From positions 1-38,562 of the forward strand of contig JAKAFQ010000002.1 of assembly GCA_021817875.1 (NCBI GenBank): a stretch of 38,562 nucleotides of DNA, written 5' to 3'. This stretch comes from Pseudomonadota bacterium (GTDB taxonomy: Bacteria; Pseudomonadota; Gammaproteobacteria; Steroidobacterales; Steroidobacteraceae). How positions within the stretch are numbered: the first letter of the stretch is position 1; each line of letters opens with the position of its first letter. Position numbers and translations under genes: made by a program. The notes under the pieces were generated by a model. That model did not search any database. It was not told the origin of the DNA and saw only the letters and a list, made by a program, of their open reading frames with translations. Below are positions 15,499-26,020 of the stretch, piece after piece.

Positions 15499-16977
15499 AT
15501 GAAGCATCCTGAGCGAAACGGCGCAGCGCTGCCCCCGGAACGGCGTGTTCCGGACGAACTCGAGCGGCTGTTGGGCCCTGACCGGCTGCTCACCGGGCCC
15601 GCCGTCGAGCCGCTTCTCACCGACCACCGGCGGCTGTACCGTGGCCGGTGCGCCGCCGTCGTCCAACCCCGCAGCGTCGCTGAGGTCTCCCGGCTGCTCG
15701 CCTTCTGCAACGAGCGCCGTCTGGGCGTCGTCCCTCAAGGGGGCAATACCGGCTACTGCGGCGGCGCCACACCGGATGAGTCGGGCACGCAGATCGTGGT
15801 GTCGCTCGCCCGTCTGAACCGCATCCGGCAGGTCGATCCGCTCAATGACTCCCTGGTCGCCGAAGCGGGCTGCATTCTCGCCGACGTGCAGCGTGCGGCG
15901 GACGAAGCCGAGCGTTTCTTTCCCTTGAGCCTCGGGTCCGAGGGCAGCTGTCAGGTCGGCGGCAATCTCTCGACCAATGCCGGCGGTGTGCACGTGCTGC
16001 GCTACGGCATGATGCGCGATCTGGTACTGGGCCTCGAGGTGGTGCTCGCCGACGGCCGGCTGTTGTCCTCGCTCGCCGGCCTGCGCAAGGACAATACCGG
16101 CTACGACGTCAAATCGCTTTTTCTCGGCGCGGAGGGCACGCTCGGCATCATCACCGCCGCGAGCCTCAAGCTGTTTCCCAGGATCCGTGCCTCGGCCACC
16201 GCTTTTGCGGCCGTGCCGGAGCCTCGCGCAGCCGTGCGCCTGCTCGCCCGGCTGCGGGCCGCGAGCGGGGATCGGATCAGTTCCTTCGAACTCGTGCCCC
16301 GTCTCGCCGTCGAACTCACCACGCGGCATATACCCGGAGTACGCGATCCTCTGGACACGCCGCACCCGTGGTATGTCCTGTGCGAGCTCAGCTCGTCCCG
16401 CGCGCCCGACCCGCTCGAGTCGATGCTGACGGAATGCCTGGGCGGCGCCCTGGAAGACGGCCTGGTGTTGGATGCCGTGGTCGCTCGCAACGAGCGCGAA
16501 CGCGCCGGGTTCTGGAAGCTGAGGGAAACCATCCCCGAGGCGCAGCGGCTCGATGGTGCCAGCCTCAAGCACGACATCTCGGTGCCGGTCGGCGCGATCG
16601 CCGATTTCATCGAGTCCGCGGCACGCTGGGTGGCGCAGAACGTGCCGGATGGCAGGCTGATCGCCTACGGACACGTCGGTGACGGCAACCTGCATTTCAA
16701 TCTCAATCAGGCCCCCGGAGCCGACGGCGGCGCGTTTCTCGGGCGCGGCGCAGCGATCAAACGCGCCATCCACGATCTGGTACGCGACTTCGGCGGCAGT
16801 TTCAGCGCCGAGCACGGTATCGGCAGGCTGAAAGTCGAGGAGTTGGAACGTTACGCGCAGCCGGTGGAGTTGGACCTGATGAGATCGCTGAAGCACACCC
16901 TGGATCCCAACGGCATCCTCAACCCCGGCAAGGTGCTGCGCCAGCCGAATGCCGCCGGACCGCCGCTGCCCGCGTGA
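15499..16977 (+). CDS. FAD-linked D-2-hydroxyacid dehydrogenase/oxidase (D-2-hydroxyglutarate dehydrogenase-like)
   Basis: A 492-residue flavoenzyme of the FAD-binding-4 plus FAD-oxidase-C architecture. The FAD-binding half shows PQGGNTGYCGGATP near residue 80, SLGSEGSCQVGGNLSTNAGG near 150 and KDNTGYDVKSLFLGAEGTLG near 200. The C-terminal half has the metal-ligand motif GHVGDGNLHFN near 395 and EHGIG near 440. These features are shared by D-2-hydroxyglutarate dehydrogenase, D-lactate dehydrogenase (Dld) and glycolate oxidase GlcD. The overall pattern looks closest to the D-2-hydroxyglutarate type, but substrate is uncertain. It is cytoplasmic or membrane-associated, feeding electrons to the respiratory chain. 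Its stop overlaps the start of a small membrane protein gene (GTGA), so the two are probably translated together. Confidence 0.88.
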   Translation: MKHPERNGAALPPERRVPDELERLLGPDRLLTGPAVEPLLTDHRRLYRGRCAAVVQPRSVAEVSRLLAFCNERRLGVVPQGGNTGYCGGATPDESGTQIVVSLARLNRIRQVDPLNDSLVAEAGCILADVQRAADEAERFFPLSLGSEGSCQVGGNLSTNAGGVHVLRYGMMRDLVLGLEVVLADGRLLSSLAGLRKDNTGYDVKSLFLGAEGTLGIITAASLKLFPRIRASATAFAAVPEPRAAVRLLARLRAASGDRISSFELVPRLAVELTTRHIPGVRDPLDTPHPWYVLCELSSSRAPDPLESMLTECLGGALEDGLVLDAVVARNERERAGFWKLRETIPEAQRLDGASLKHDISVPVGAIADFIESAARWVAQNVPDGRLIAYGHVGDGNLHFNLNQAPGADGGAFLGRGAAIKRAIHDLVRDFGGSFSAEHGIGRLKVEELERYAQPVELDLMRSLKHTLDPNGILNPGKVLRQPNAAGPPLPA

Positions 16978-17378
16978 ACCGGCGTACCCTCACCGGCCTG
17001 CTGGTCGTGCTGGCACTGGCCACCTGGCCGATTCCCTGGTGGGCGTACTGGGCGAGATTCGGCCCGGCGGCGTGGCGCGAGGCCGCAGCCGCCACGATCC
17101 TCGGAGCGGGCGCGATATCCCTCGCACTGCGCCTGCATTTCCGCCGCAACCCGGGGCGCTTCGGGATTTTCTTTCCGATCGGCGGCGGGTACCGGGGAGA
17201 GCCCCGGGCGATACGCCTGATGGCTGTGCTGCTCGCCGTCTTTGATCTGGGCACACCCTGGCTGGTATCGCGCCTCTTACTGTCACAAGCGCTGATCCAG
17301 CTCATGCTGGTGGCAGTGACCTATTCCGCCATGAACCTCGCCGATGAGGCCTGGGCCGCGCGCCGCGCGCCATCTTGA
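16974..17378 (+). CDS. Small membrane protein of unknown function
   Basis: A 134-residue protein with about four hydrophobic segments: residues about 7-28, 40-55, 78-100 and 105-122. A short loop between the second and third contains FFPIGGGYRGEPRAIR. No family is recognised. GTG 16974 overlaps the stop of the FAD-linked oxidase gene by 4 nt (GTGA), which strongly suggests it is co-translated with it. A role as a membrane partner of that flavoenzyme is possible but unproven. The C-terminus ends DEAWAARRAPS. The B12 riboswitch begins about 35 nt downstream, so this operon must end here. Confidence 0.7.
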   Translation: MNRRTLTGLLVVLALATWPIPWWAYWARFGPAAWREAAAATILGAGAISLALRLHFRRNPGRFGIFFPIGGGYRGEPRAIRLMAVLLAVFDLGTPWLVSRLLLSQALIQLMLVAVTYSAMNLADEAWAARRAPS

Positions 17379-17411
17379 CGCACGGCGCCCAAACCGACAA
17401 ACTGCCGGCTG

Positions 17412-17593
17412 CGTACTGGTTCCTCGGTTGATGCCGGGGAGGCAAGAGGGAACACGGTGACACTCGGAGCGAGTCGATGCCGTGGCTACCCCCGTAACTG
17501 TAAGCGGCGAGGCTGCGTCCTTGATGGCCACTGGGAAGACCGGGAAGGCTGGGCGCAAGGCGATGACCCGCAAGCCAGGAGACCTGCCAGTGC
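17412..17593 (+). promoter_or_regulatory. Cobalamin (B12) riboswitch
   Basis: The classical class-I elements appear in order: a 5' P1 strand (TACTGGT at 17414) that can pair with GCCAGT at the 3' end, AGAGGGAACACGGTG, GCCGTGGCTACCCCCGTAAC followed by TGTAAGCGG, GCCACTGGGAAGACCGGGAAGG in two pieces, GCGATGACCCGCAAG, and the B12 box AAGCCAGGAGACCTGCC (17572-17588), an exact match to consensus. It senses adenosylcobalamin and represses downstream expression when B12 is plentiful. The next gene on this strand is the BtuM-like membrane protein at 17932. The boundaries are approximate by a few bases. Confidence 0.95.
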
Positions 17594-17931
17594 GGTCACC
17601 CAACCGGTGGGCGGGGCGCACCATACGGAGCGGTCATTCGCAGTGGTGACATTGAGACCGATGCGAAACCCGTGAGGGCAGGACCGGCGTCAGCGCGCGG
17701 ATGCGCACCTGGAACCAGCCCTGGCGCGTTCTCATCGGTCGACGTTGCCATGCCCGTGTACGGGCGCTCGAATGGAGCGATGGGTTCGATGCGGTTTCAA
17801 TCCACCCAGCCGGCGGTCGTCAGGTTCATCCTGGCGGGTCCCAGCCCATGCCGGACCGGGCGCGCATCGGCCGGCCCGGTGCGGCATTTCCGTCTTTCTG
17901 CAATCCACACATGACACACGAGCGAGACATC
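17594..17931 (+). other. Long untranslated stretch between riboswitch and BtuM-like gene
   Basis: About 340 nt with no recognised gene. One frame (GTG 17672 to TGA 17914) gives 80 residues of unfamiliar, Ser/Arg/Pro-rich sequence, and its stop overlaps an in-frame upstream ATG (17911) of the BtuM-like gene as ATGA. Codon use does not look like that of genuine genes here. The region may contain the expression platform of the riboswitch. No clear intrinsic terminator with a U-tract is visible. Confidence 0.4.
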
Positions 17932-18495
17932 ATGAAGACATACGATCCGTCCCATGCGGCCTGGCGCACCCGTCTGGCCTGGTTGGCGGCATTTGTCGGT
18001 GCCAGCCTGATTTTCAGCCTCGGCCTGGGTTGCGAAGTACCGCTCGTGGCCTTCGCAGCGCTCTGCGGCCTGCGTCAGAGCCGCCGGGAAGCGCTGCTGT
18101 TCGTGAGCGTCGTATGGCTCACCGATGAACTGGTCGGTTTCACCGCCTGGCACTACCCGGCAGGGTTGGCCGGTTTCGGCTGGGCGGTTGCCATCGGGGC
18201 AGCCATCCTGGCAGCCACCTGGGCGGCCGGCACCGTGGCCCGCCGTACCACGTCGGCCGTCGGCGCAGTCGGCGCATTCCTCAGCGCCTTCGCAGTGTTC
18301 GAAGCCTTGCTTTGGATCGTCAGCATCGCCGCGGGCGCGATGACGAAGCAGGCTTTCGCGCCGGTCATTCTGGCCGAGGTCCTGGGCTTCAATGCCGCGA
18401 CGTTTGCCGGACTGCTGGCCGTGCGGGCACTGAAGCCGCACACGGGCCGCGACCTGCACTCCCTGCGCGCGGTCGGTTCCGGGCGGCACGCCTGA
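17932..18495 (+). CDS. BtuM-like cobalamin transport protein (solitary S-component candidate) under B12 riboswitch
   Basis: A 187-residue integral membrane protein with about six hydrophobic helices. The pattern CEVPLVAFAALCGLRQSRRE, VVWLTDELVGFTAWHYP, and later FLSAFAVFEALLWIVSI and ILAEVLGFNAATFAGLLAVRAL recalls BtuM. BtuM is a solitary ECF-type substrate-binding component shown in Thiobacillus denitrificans to import and decyanate cobalamin with help of a cysteine. Cys34, Cys45 and His74 are present; whether they are the equivalent ligands cannot be judged here. The B12 riboswitch upstream is the strongest support for a B12 or cobalt role. The start is ATG 17932, with ATG 17911 as an in-frame alternative; neither has a strong ribosome-binding site. 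No EcfAAT genes are seen. A cobalt transporter of another type is the main alternative. Confidence 0.65.
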   Translation: MKTYDPSHAAWRTRLAWLAAFVGASLIFSLGLGCEVPLVAFAALCGLRQSRREALLFVSVVWLTDELVGFTAWHYPAGLAGFGWAVAIGAAILAATWAAGTVARRTTSAVGAVGAFLSAFAVFEALLWIVSIAAGAMTKQAFAPVILAEVLGFNAATFAGLLAVRALKPHTGRDLHSLRAVGSGRHA

Positions 18496-18556
18496 TCCGG
18501 GTCCGGGGCGTCTCGGTCGAGACGCCCCGGAACGGCCCTGCCGATCCACCCAAGCG

Positions 18557-19423
18557 CTAGCGCCTCTCCGCGCGCAACCGCACCAATCCCTCCTGTGCGG
18601 TGCTCGCCACGAGCCGCCCGTCCCGCGAGTACACCCCGGCGCGTGCAAACCCCCGCGCGCCGGAAGCGCTCGGACTTTCCACCGCGTAGAGCAGCCACTC
18701 GTCGACCCGCAGCGGGCGGTGAAACCACATGGCGTGATCGATGCTCGCCATGAAGAGCCGGCCGCTGAACGATGTCTGCCCATGGGGCAGCGTCGCGGTA
18801 TCGAGCAGAAAGTAATCCGACAGATAGGCGAGCAGGCGGCGATGCAGCCCTTCGTCGTCCGGCAATCTGTCCACCGCCCGGAACCAGACCTGCCGCGCCG
18901 GCGGCGCCTTGCGCGGACTGAGTAATTCCATCGGCTGCACCAGGCGAAACTCGAACGGCCGGGGGCGTTCGAGGAAACGCCGTACACCCTCGGGCAGGTA
19001 GGCGAGCGTCGCCTGTGTCGGTCGGCTCGAGTCGGCCAGCATCTCCGGTGCCGGCACCGGGGGCATCTCGATCTGGTGATCAAAGCCCTCCTCCTCCAAT
19101 TGGAAGGAGGCCGCCATGTTGAAAATGGATGCGCCGTGCTGAATCGCCACCACCCGGCGATTGCAGAACGAGTGCCCATCGAGGCTGCGGTCCACCTGGT
19201 ACACGATCGGTGCGTTGCAATCGCCGCGGCGCAGGAAGTAGGCGTGCAGTGAGTGCACGATCCGGCCTTCCACGGTCGCCGTGGCGGCCGCAAGCGCCTG
19301 GCCGAGCACCTGGCCGCCGAAGACCTGCGGACTGCCGATGTCACGGCTCTCGCCACGGAACAGATTCACCTCGAGCGGCTCGAGATCAAGCAGCTTGATG
19401 AGGTCTGCCAGTCGGGGATCCAT
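18557..19423 (-). CDS. tesB: Acyl-CoA thioesterase II TesB
   Basis: A 288-residue double-hotdog thioesterase that hydrolyses medium and long acyl-CoA to free fatty acid and CoA in the cytoplasm. Conserved parts are FRGESRDIGSPQVFGGQVLGQ and VHSLHAYFLRRGD in the first hotdog, FNMAASFQ, and in the second hotdog SIDHAMWFHRPLRVDEWLLY (catalytic Asp) and GRLVASTAQEGLVR (catalytic Gln region). ATG 19423 is preceded by AGGAG at proper spacing. The frame is open 200 nt further upstream without homology. It lies 28 nt downstream of the ferredoxin-NADP reductase gene on the same strand, so the two are probably co-transcribed. Length is as in E. coli TesB. Confidence 0.94.
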   Translation of the reverse strand: MDPRLADLIKLLDLEPLEVNLFRGESRDIGSPQVFGGQVLGQALAAATATVEGRIVHSLHAYFLRRGDCNAPIVYQVDRSLDGHSFCNRRVVAIQHGASIFNMAASFQLEEEGFDHQIEMPPVPAPEMLADSSRPTQATLAYLPEGVRRFLERPRPFEFRLVQPMELLSPRKAPPARQVWFRAVDRLPDDEGLHRRLLAYLSDYFLLDTATLPHGQTSFSGRLFMASIDHAMWFHRPLRVDEWLLYAVESPSASGARGFARAGVYSRDGRLVASTAQEGLVRLRAERR

Positions 19424-19451
19424 CCGGTCTCCTTGGCACGCGCTCAGGGCT

Positions 19452-20513
19452 TCAGTCCGGTACGCCCAGACGCTGGTGCATGATGGGGCTGGTGGTGGTG
19501 TACTGCAGGAACTGGCGCTTCTGCGGGTACAGATGCTGCTGGATGGCGAACGCGGCCAGCGCCGCCTCGTGGAAGCCTGAAAGGATGAGCTTCTTCTTGC
19601 CCGGGTACGCATTGATGTCGCCCACGGCAAACACCCCCGGAAGGCTGGTCTGGAACTTCTCCGTGTCGACCTTCAGGGCCTTTTTCTCCAGCTCGAGCCC
19701 CCAGTCGGCGATCGGGCCGAGCTTCGGATGAAGCCCGAAGAATACCAGCAGCTGCTCGGCCTCGATCGGCAGGACCCCGGCGGGCGTGGTGATGTTGACG
19801 CCGCGCAGCGTCGCCTCCTGACGGAGCAGCGAATGCGCCAACCCTTCATGGCAGTGCATGCGCCCTGCAGCCACCAGATCCCTCATCTTCGCGACCGAGG
19901 CGGGCGCGGCGCGAAATTCGGCGCGCCGGTGCACCAGCGTCAGACTCCTGACCCGTGATACCAGCTCCAACGTCCAATCGAGCGCGGAGTCTCCTCCGCC
20001 GAAGATGACGAGCCGCTTACCCTCGAGCGCTGCGGCATCCCTGACGCGGTATTGAATGGCGCCCCCCTCGAAGGCGTCGGCACCCTCCACCGCCAGCCGG
20101 CGCGGCTGAAACGATCCGACACCCGCCGCGATCACGACGGCACCGGCGTTGAATCGGGTGTGCGCCGCAGTCACGACCGTAAATCGACCGTCTTCGCGCC
20201 GCGTGAATTCGCTCACCTCCTGACCGAGATGGAATCGGGGCTTGAAGGGCCTGATCTGTTCCATCAGGCGCTCGATCAGCTCCCGCGCGCCGCACACCGG
20301 CAGGGCCGGAATGTCATAAATGGGCTTTTCGGGATACAGCTCCGCGCACTGCCCGCCCGGGTGGGCGAGCGAATCGATGACGTGGGCGCTGATACCGAGC
20401 AGCCCCAGCTCGAAGACCTGGAACAGACCGCACGGTCCGGCGCCGATGATCACCACCTCGGCCTCGATCGGCGCGCTGCCGGATCTGCCCGGCTCGAGAT
20501 CGCTCTGGCTCAC
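19452..20513 (-). CDS. Ferredoxin-NADP(+) reductase, thioredoxin-reductase-like type
   Basis: A 353-residue FAD/NAD(P)H flavoprotein. The FAD-binding Rossmann loop is [18 protein letters not shown] near residue 20, followed by [19 protein letters not shown]. The NADPH-binding loop is [13 protein letters not shown] near 170, and the C-terminal FAD contact is [19 protein letters not shown]. The CxxC redox pair of thioredoxin reductase is missing, which with the overall pattern points to the type-2 FNR family (YumC-like), moving electrons between NADPH and ferredoxin or flavodoxin. GTG 20513 has AGGTGAG 5 nt upstream. Its start follows the small Cys-containing protein gene by about 220 nt. tesB follows after 28 nt. 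Confidence 0.9.
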   Translation of the reverse strand: MSQSDLEPGRSGSAPIEAEVVIIGAGPCGLFQVFELGLLGISAHVIDSLAHPGGQCAELYPEKPIYDIPALPVCGARELIERLMEQIRPFKPRFHLGQEVSEFTRREDGRFTVVTAAHTRFNAGAVVIAAGVGSFQPRRLAVEGADAFEGGAIQYRVRDAAALEGKRLVIFGGGDSALDWTLELVSRVRSLTLVHRRAEFRAAPASVAKMRDLVAAGRMHCHEGLAHSLLRQEATLRGVNITTPAGVLPIEAEQLLVFFGLHPKLGPIADWGLELEKKALKVDTEKFQTSLPGVFAVGDINAYPGKKKLILSGFHEAALAAFAIQQHLYPQKRQFLQYTTTSPIMHQRLGVPD

Positions 20514-20735
20514 TCAGGCTCACCTGCTGCGATGCGAAGCGGTGATCTTACTGGACTGCGCTGCTCACCGACCCATAGAAGGTCCGCCGAAGGCCTGGAT
20601 GAGGCCCGGGCCGGACATTGAACCCCGTTCGGCCACTCTGGCTGAGCGGCTGCGCAGCATCCCTCAGGTGCCCCCCTGTGGGCCGCCTCCCGGTCACTGC
20701 CGCGGGTCGGACCCTCCCGAGGCCCGGCGCACTGC

Positions 20736-21044
20736 TCAGGCGCGGCCCGCGTTCGAATCGGTCGGGGTGTGGAAGTACTCGCTCTCGGCGGCGAGCTGCT
20801 CGATCAGGCGCTTGAGCTCCGCCATGCGGCCCTCGGCCGTACTGATGGGCATACAGTCCTGGCACCGCGGATCACCGCAGGGTTGACGCGAATACAGCCA
20901 GTACTGCAAAGCGCCCGCCAGCAACCCGTCGGCGATATCCCACAGATCGGCATCACGATCCTTATCCGCCATCCGATTGCCCAGATCGACGGCCTTGGTG
21001 AATGCAGAATCGAACGTATCAGCGATTTCGGTCATGGGCGCCAT
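20736..21044 (-). CDS. Small protein of unknown function with Cys-rich motif
   Basis: A 102-residue soluble protein, mostly helical and acidic. After DADLWDIADGLLAGALQYWL comes SRQPCGDPRCQDC, a Cys-x4-Cys-x2-Cys cluster that could bind a metal or be redox-active. A second helical part, EGRMAELKRLIEQLAAESEYF, looks like a short coiled coil. I do not recognise a family. ATG 21044 or ATG 21035 may be the start, and neither has an ideal ribosome-binding site. It is located on the same strand as, and upstream of, the ferredoxin reductase gene with a 222-nt gap that contains no recognisable gene. Confidence 0.7.
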   Translation of the reverse strand: MAPMTEIADTFDSAFTKAVDLGNRMADKDRDADLWDIADGLLAGALQYWLYSRQPCGDPRCQDCMPISTAEGRMAELKRLIEQLAAESEYFHTPTDSNAGRA

Positions 21045-21182
21045 TCTCTCAATCCGACGAGTATAAAGCATCCATCCTTTCCGGATGGCGTGTGCCCGGC
21101 CGCCCGGGCGAAGGCATTGCGCTCGGTTATCGTCTGGCATCGGCGCGCATCATTCGGCGGTGTCCAGACCTTGGACTGAAGC

Positions 21183-22244
21183 TCAACAGTTCAGTGAGCC
21201 GACGAACGCATTGCGCGCACGCACACCGAGATCGGGCTGATCGGTGAAGAACCCGTCGATGGCCGCCGAGAGAAAGCGGGCGAGCTCACCGCCCAGGTCG
21301 CCGTGTTCCGCTGCACGGTCGCCAGAGCGCAATGGCGCGGGCAGAAAGGCATTCTCGGCACGGAAGGTCCAGGGCAGCACCAGCAGTCCCGCGGCATGCG
21401 CGTCGGCGACGAGCGAAGTCGGCCCGGCAAGCGATTCGTCCGGATTTCGCGGAATGACCAGCGATTTTTCCGGCCCGATGGCTGACGCATAGGTGGCGAT
21501 CTCCGCCAGTCCGGCGGGTTCGACCAGAGCGGCGAAACGGCGCGAGTCGCCCGCCGCGGCGAAATCGGGCGGCGCACCGTCTGCCTCGATGAGCTGCACC
21601 CGCGGCAAGCGGCTGATGCGGCTCAGATTTCTCAGGATGGCGGTCTCGAACGACATCAGGAACACTCCGGCCTCCGGTCCACGGCACCCATGGCGCTCGC
21701 ACACGTTCATGATCGGCTCCGCCATCGGCAGACCGTGTGCGGCGAAGTAGCCCGGATGCTTGATCTCGAGGCACAGGCCGATCGGCGCAGGCGCCGGCAG
21801 GCCGCGCGCGGCCGCCCCGGCCCGTCGCATCGACTCGAACTGCGCCCGAAGGGAGAGGATCTCCTCCAGGGTGGCGATCTCGTAACAGCCGTCGAAGCGG
21901 CTGTTATCCGGCCTCAGATGCCGGATGCGCTCGCGCGCGCGCAGGGTTTTCAGCTCCTGCAGCGTGAAATCCTCCGTGAACCAGCCGGTGACCGCCACGC
22001 CGTCGATGCGCTTCGTGGTCCGCCGCGACGCAAAGCGCGCATGCTGCGCCACGTCGGTCGTGCCGCCGAGCTCATTCTCGTGGCGGGCCACCAGCACGCC
22101 GTCTCGGGTCATCACCAGATCCGGCTCCAGGGCATCGGCCCCTTGCTCGAGCGCCAGGCGGTAGGCGGCCAGGGTGTGCTCCGGCAGGTAGCCGCTCGCG
22201 CCGCGATGGCCGATGACAATCGGTGTCGGCATCAGTCTCGGCAT
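21183..22244 (-). CDS. Glycerophosphodiester phosphodiesterase
   Basis: A 353-residue GDPD-family TIM-barrel enzyme that hydrolyses glycerophosphodiesters to glycerol-3-phosphate and an alcohol. The catalytic signature is complete: GHRGASGYLPEHT with the first His-Arg and Glu, then GADALEPDLVMTRDGVLVARH with the Glu-x-Asp and the second catalytic His. The middle insertion (RIDGVAVTGWFTEDFTLQEL) resembles the GlpQ branch. LCLEIKHPGYF and DGFFTDQPD complete the barrel. GlpQ proteins are usually periplasmic, but no signal peptide is seen after ATG 22244, so this one appears cytoplasmic unless the start is wrong. It is divergent from glgB with only 29 nt between the starts. Confidence 0.92.
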   Translation of the reverse strand: MPRLMPTPIVIGHRGASGYLPEHTLAAYRLALEQGADALEPDLVMTRDGVLVARHENELGGTTDVAQHARFASRRTTKRIDGVAVTGWFTEDFTLQELKTLRARERIRHLRPDNSRFDGCYEIATLEEILSLRAQFESMRRAGAAARGLPAPAPIGLCLEIKHPGYFAAHGLPMAEPIMNVCERHGCRGPEAGVFLMSFETAILRNLSRISRLPRVQLIEADGAPPDFAAAGDSRRFAALVEPAGLAEIATYASAIGPEKSLVIPRNPDESLAGPTSLVADAHAAGLLVLPWTFRAENAFLPAPLRSGDRAAEHGDLGGELARFLSAAIDGFFTDQPDLGVRARNAFVGSLNC

Positions 22245-22258
22245 GGTTTGGAGGCAGT

Positions 22259-22267
22259 TGCTACACT
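22259..22267 (+). promoter_or_regulatory. glgB: Extended -10 box 6 nt before the glgB start
   Basis: TGCTACACT (TGn plus TACACT) ends 6 nt before ATG 22274. With normal spacing, transcription would start at the A of the ATG, giving a leaderless mRNA. No Shine-Dalgarno sequence precedes the ATG, and the 29-nt gap to the divergent gene leaves no room for a longer leader. The -35 is poor. Confidence 0.45.
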
Positions 22268-22273
22268 GCGCGG

Positions 22274-24169
<1,896 letters not shown>

Positions 24170-24183
24170 GCCCGCCGGCGCAT

Positions 24184-24200
24184 CGGGCGGGGCTCGCCCG
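24184..24200. terminator. Short GC hairpin downstream of glgB
   Basis: CGGGCG (24184-24189) pairs with CGCCCG (24195-24200) around a 5-nt loop, 15 nt after the glgB stop and between convergent genes. No U-tract follows, so this is only a weak terminator candidate. The remaining bases to 24394 hold nothing recognisable. Confidence 0.3.
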
Positions 24201-24394
24201 CCGGCACGGGACTGATCGGTGCCGCTCAGGGCCCTGCAATCTTGGCCGCGATGGCCACCGTCGCCGGCACAGCGACCAGTTGAACAGCGTCCGAGCGGGG
24301 AGCAGACCGTTGCGCGTGCGTCCCAGCAGCAGTCGGGCTGCGCGCACGGTCAACTCGAGCCGCCTCTGCGCAGGTTCCGAAGCAAAGCGGGCCG

Positions 24395-26020
24395 TCACCC
24401 CAATCGGCGCAAACGACGTCGGCGGAAGTCCGCAAGAATCTCCCGCGCCGCGTTGTGCCCCGGCGCCCCGGTCACGCCGCCGCCGGGATGCGTACCCGAT
24501 CCGCACATGTACAGACCCGGCAACGGGCCGCGATAATTGCCATGCCCGAGCAGCGGCCGGGCGGAGAACATCTGATCGAGCTGCAGCGCCCCGTGCAGGA
24601 TGTCCCCACCGATCAGGCCGAAAGTACGCTCAAGATCGAGTGGACTCATGATCTGTCGCCCGAGCACCGCGGCCTTGAAGTTCGGTGCGTAGCGGTTGAC
24701 CGTCTCGATCATCAGGTCCGCGACACTTTCCCGGTGCGCATCCCAGGATTCACCGTTGGGCAGCTGCGGGGCGACGTGCTGGCAGAACAGGCTCGCCACG
24801 TGTTGGCCCGGTGGCGCGAGACTGTCGTCGAGGGTGGAAGGAATCAGCAGTTCGACGATCGGCTGCCGGGACCAGCCGTAGGTGCGGGCATCGAAATACG
24901 CCTTTTCCATGTACCCCAGGGTGGGCGCCAGAATGATGCCCGCGGTGTGGTGATCCGCGGCAGACCGACCCGGCAGACACGTAAAGTCCGGGAGTTCCGA
25001 GAGTGCCACGTTCATCCGGAACGTCCCGGAGCCGCAGCGCCAGCGTGCAATGCGTTCGCGAAAATCCCTGGGCAGCTCCGCGGCCTCGATCAGCTGCAGA
25101 TACAGCAGCTTCGGATTGAGATTGGACACGACCGCCGCGGCACGCATCCGTTCCCCCGATTCCGTGAGCACTCCGACTGCACGGCCACGCTCGATGAGCA
25201 CCTGGCGCACCGCGCAGCCCACCCGGATGTCCGCGCCTCGGGCCGCGGCCGATTTCGCCATCGCCTGGGTGATCGCGCCCATGCCGCCGAGAGCATGGCC
25301 CCACGCGCCTTTCCTGCCGTTCACTTCGCCGAAGCAATGGTGCAACAGCACATACGCCGAGCCCGGCGAATAGGGACTGGCATAATTGCCGACGATACCG
25401 TCGAAACCGTACACCGCCTTGATCGGATCGCTCTCGAACCAACCCTCGAGATACTCTCCGGCGGAGGCGGCGAACAGCTTGAGCAGCTCGCGGCGCTGAC
25501 TCATGTCGAGCCGAGTGATCCGCGAGCCGACACGCCTGGCGCGCAACAGCTCCGGCAACGCCCTGAACCAGCTTTCTTGCACGACGTTAGGCGGAGTTTC
25601 GAGGACCAGGCTGCGCAGGACGTCCGCGATCGCCTCCAGCCGGGCACCGTAGGCATCGAGACGCTCGGCATCCGCCACCGAGAATTTCGCCACTTCACCG
25701 CGCGTTCGGCCGTCGCCGCTGCACAGGTAACGCCCGTCCGCGGTGGGGAGAAAATTCGCCATCTTTCGCTCGACGATGCGCAGGCCATGCGCCGGCAGAT
25801 TCAGATCGCGGATGACCTTGGGATTGAGCAGCGAGACGGTGTAGGACGCCACCGAGTTGCGAAATCCGGGATGAAATTCTTCGGTGACGGCCGCCCCGCC
25901 CACGATCCCGCGCCGCTCGAGCACAGTTACCTTCAGCCCCGCCTGCGCCAGGTACGCGGCACAGACCAGACCGTTGTGACCGCCGCCGATGATCAGCGCA
26001 TCGCACGCCTTGACGCTCAT
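24395..26020 (-). CDS. FAD-dependent oxidoreductase of phytoene desaturase / PYROXD2 type
   Basis: A 541-residue flavoprotein. It begins ALIIGGGHNGLVCAAYLAQ, the FAD Rossmann loop, followed by VLERRGIVGGAAVTEEFHPG, typical of the NAD(P)/FAD-dependent amine-oxidase/CrtI superfamily. The middle contains GYFDGIVGNY-like YGFDGIVGNYASPYSPGS and ALGGMGAITQAMAKSAAARG. The C-terminus has LYMCGSGTHPGGGVTGAPGH, the FAD-contacting end. The overall pattern is that of PYROXD2-like proteins rather than true carotenoid desaturases. No carotenoid genes are nearby, so substrate is unknown. ATG 26020 has GGAGAG 9 nt upstream and overlaps the stop of a small upstream ORF. All expected domains are present and length is normal. 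Confidence 0.85.
   Translation of the reverse strand: MSVKACDALIIGGGHNGLVCAAYLAQAGLKVTVLERRGIVGGAAVTEEFHPGFRNSVASYTVSLLNPKVIRDLNLPAHGLRIVERKMANFLPTADGRYLCSGDGRTRGEVAKFSVADAERLDAYGARLEAIADVLRSLVLETPPNVVQESWFRALPELLRARRVGSRITRLDMSQRRELLKLFAASAGEYLEGWFESDPIKAVYGFDGIVGNYASPYSPGSAYVLLHHCFGEVNGRKGAWGHALGGMGAITQAMAKSAAARGADIRVGCAVRQVLIERGRAVGVLTESGERMRAAAVVSNLNPKLLYLQLIEAAELPRDFRERIARWRCGSGTFRMNVALSELPDFTCLPGRSAADHHTAGIILAPTLGYMEKAYFDARTYGWSRQPIVELLIPSTLDDSLAPPGQHVASLFCQHVAPQLPNGESWDAHRESVADLMIETVNRYAPNFKAAVLGRQIMSPLDLERTFGLIGGDILHGALQLDQMFSARPLLGHGNYRGPLPGLYMCGSGTHPGGGVTGAPGHNAAREILADFRRRRLRRLG

Noticed and set aside
15034..16896. 620-residue minus-strand ORF
   Set aside because: It is antisense to the FAD-linked oxidase and VIT-type genes, with no homology signal.
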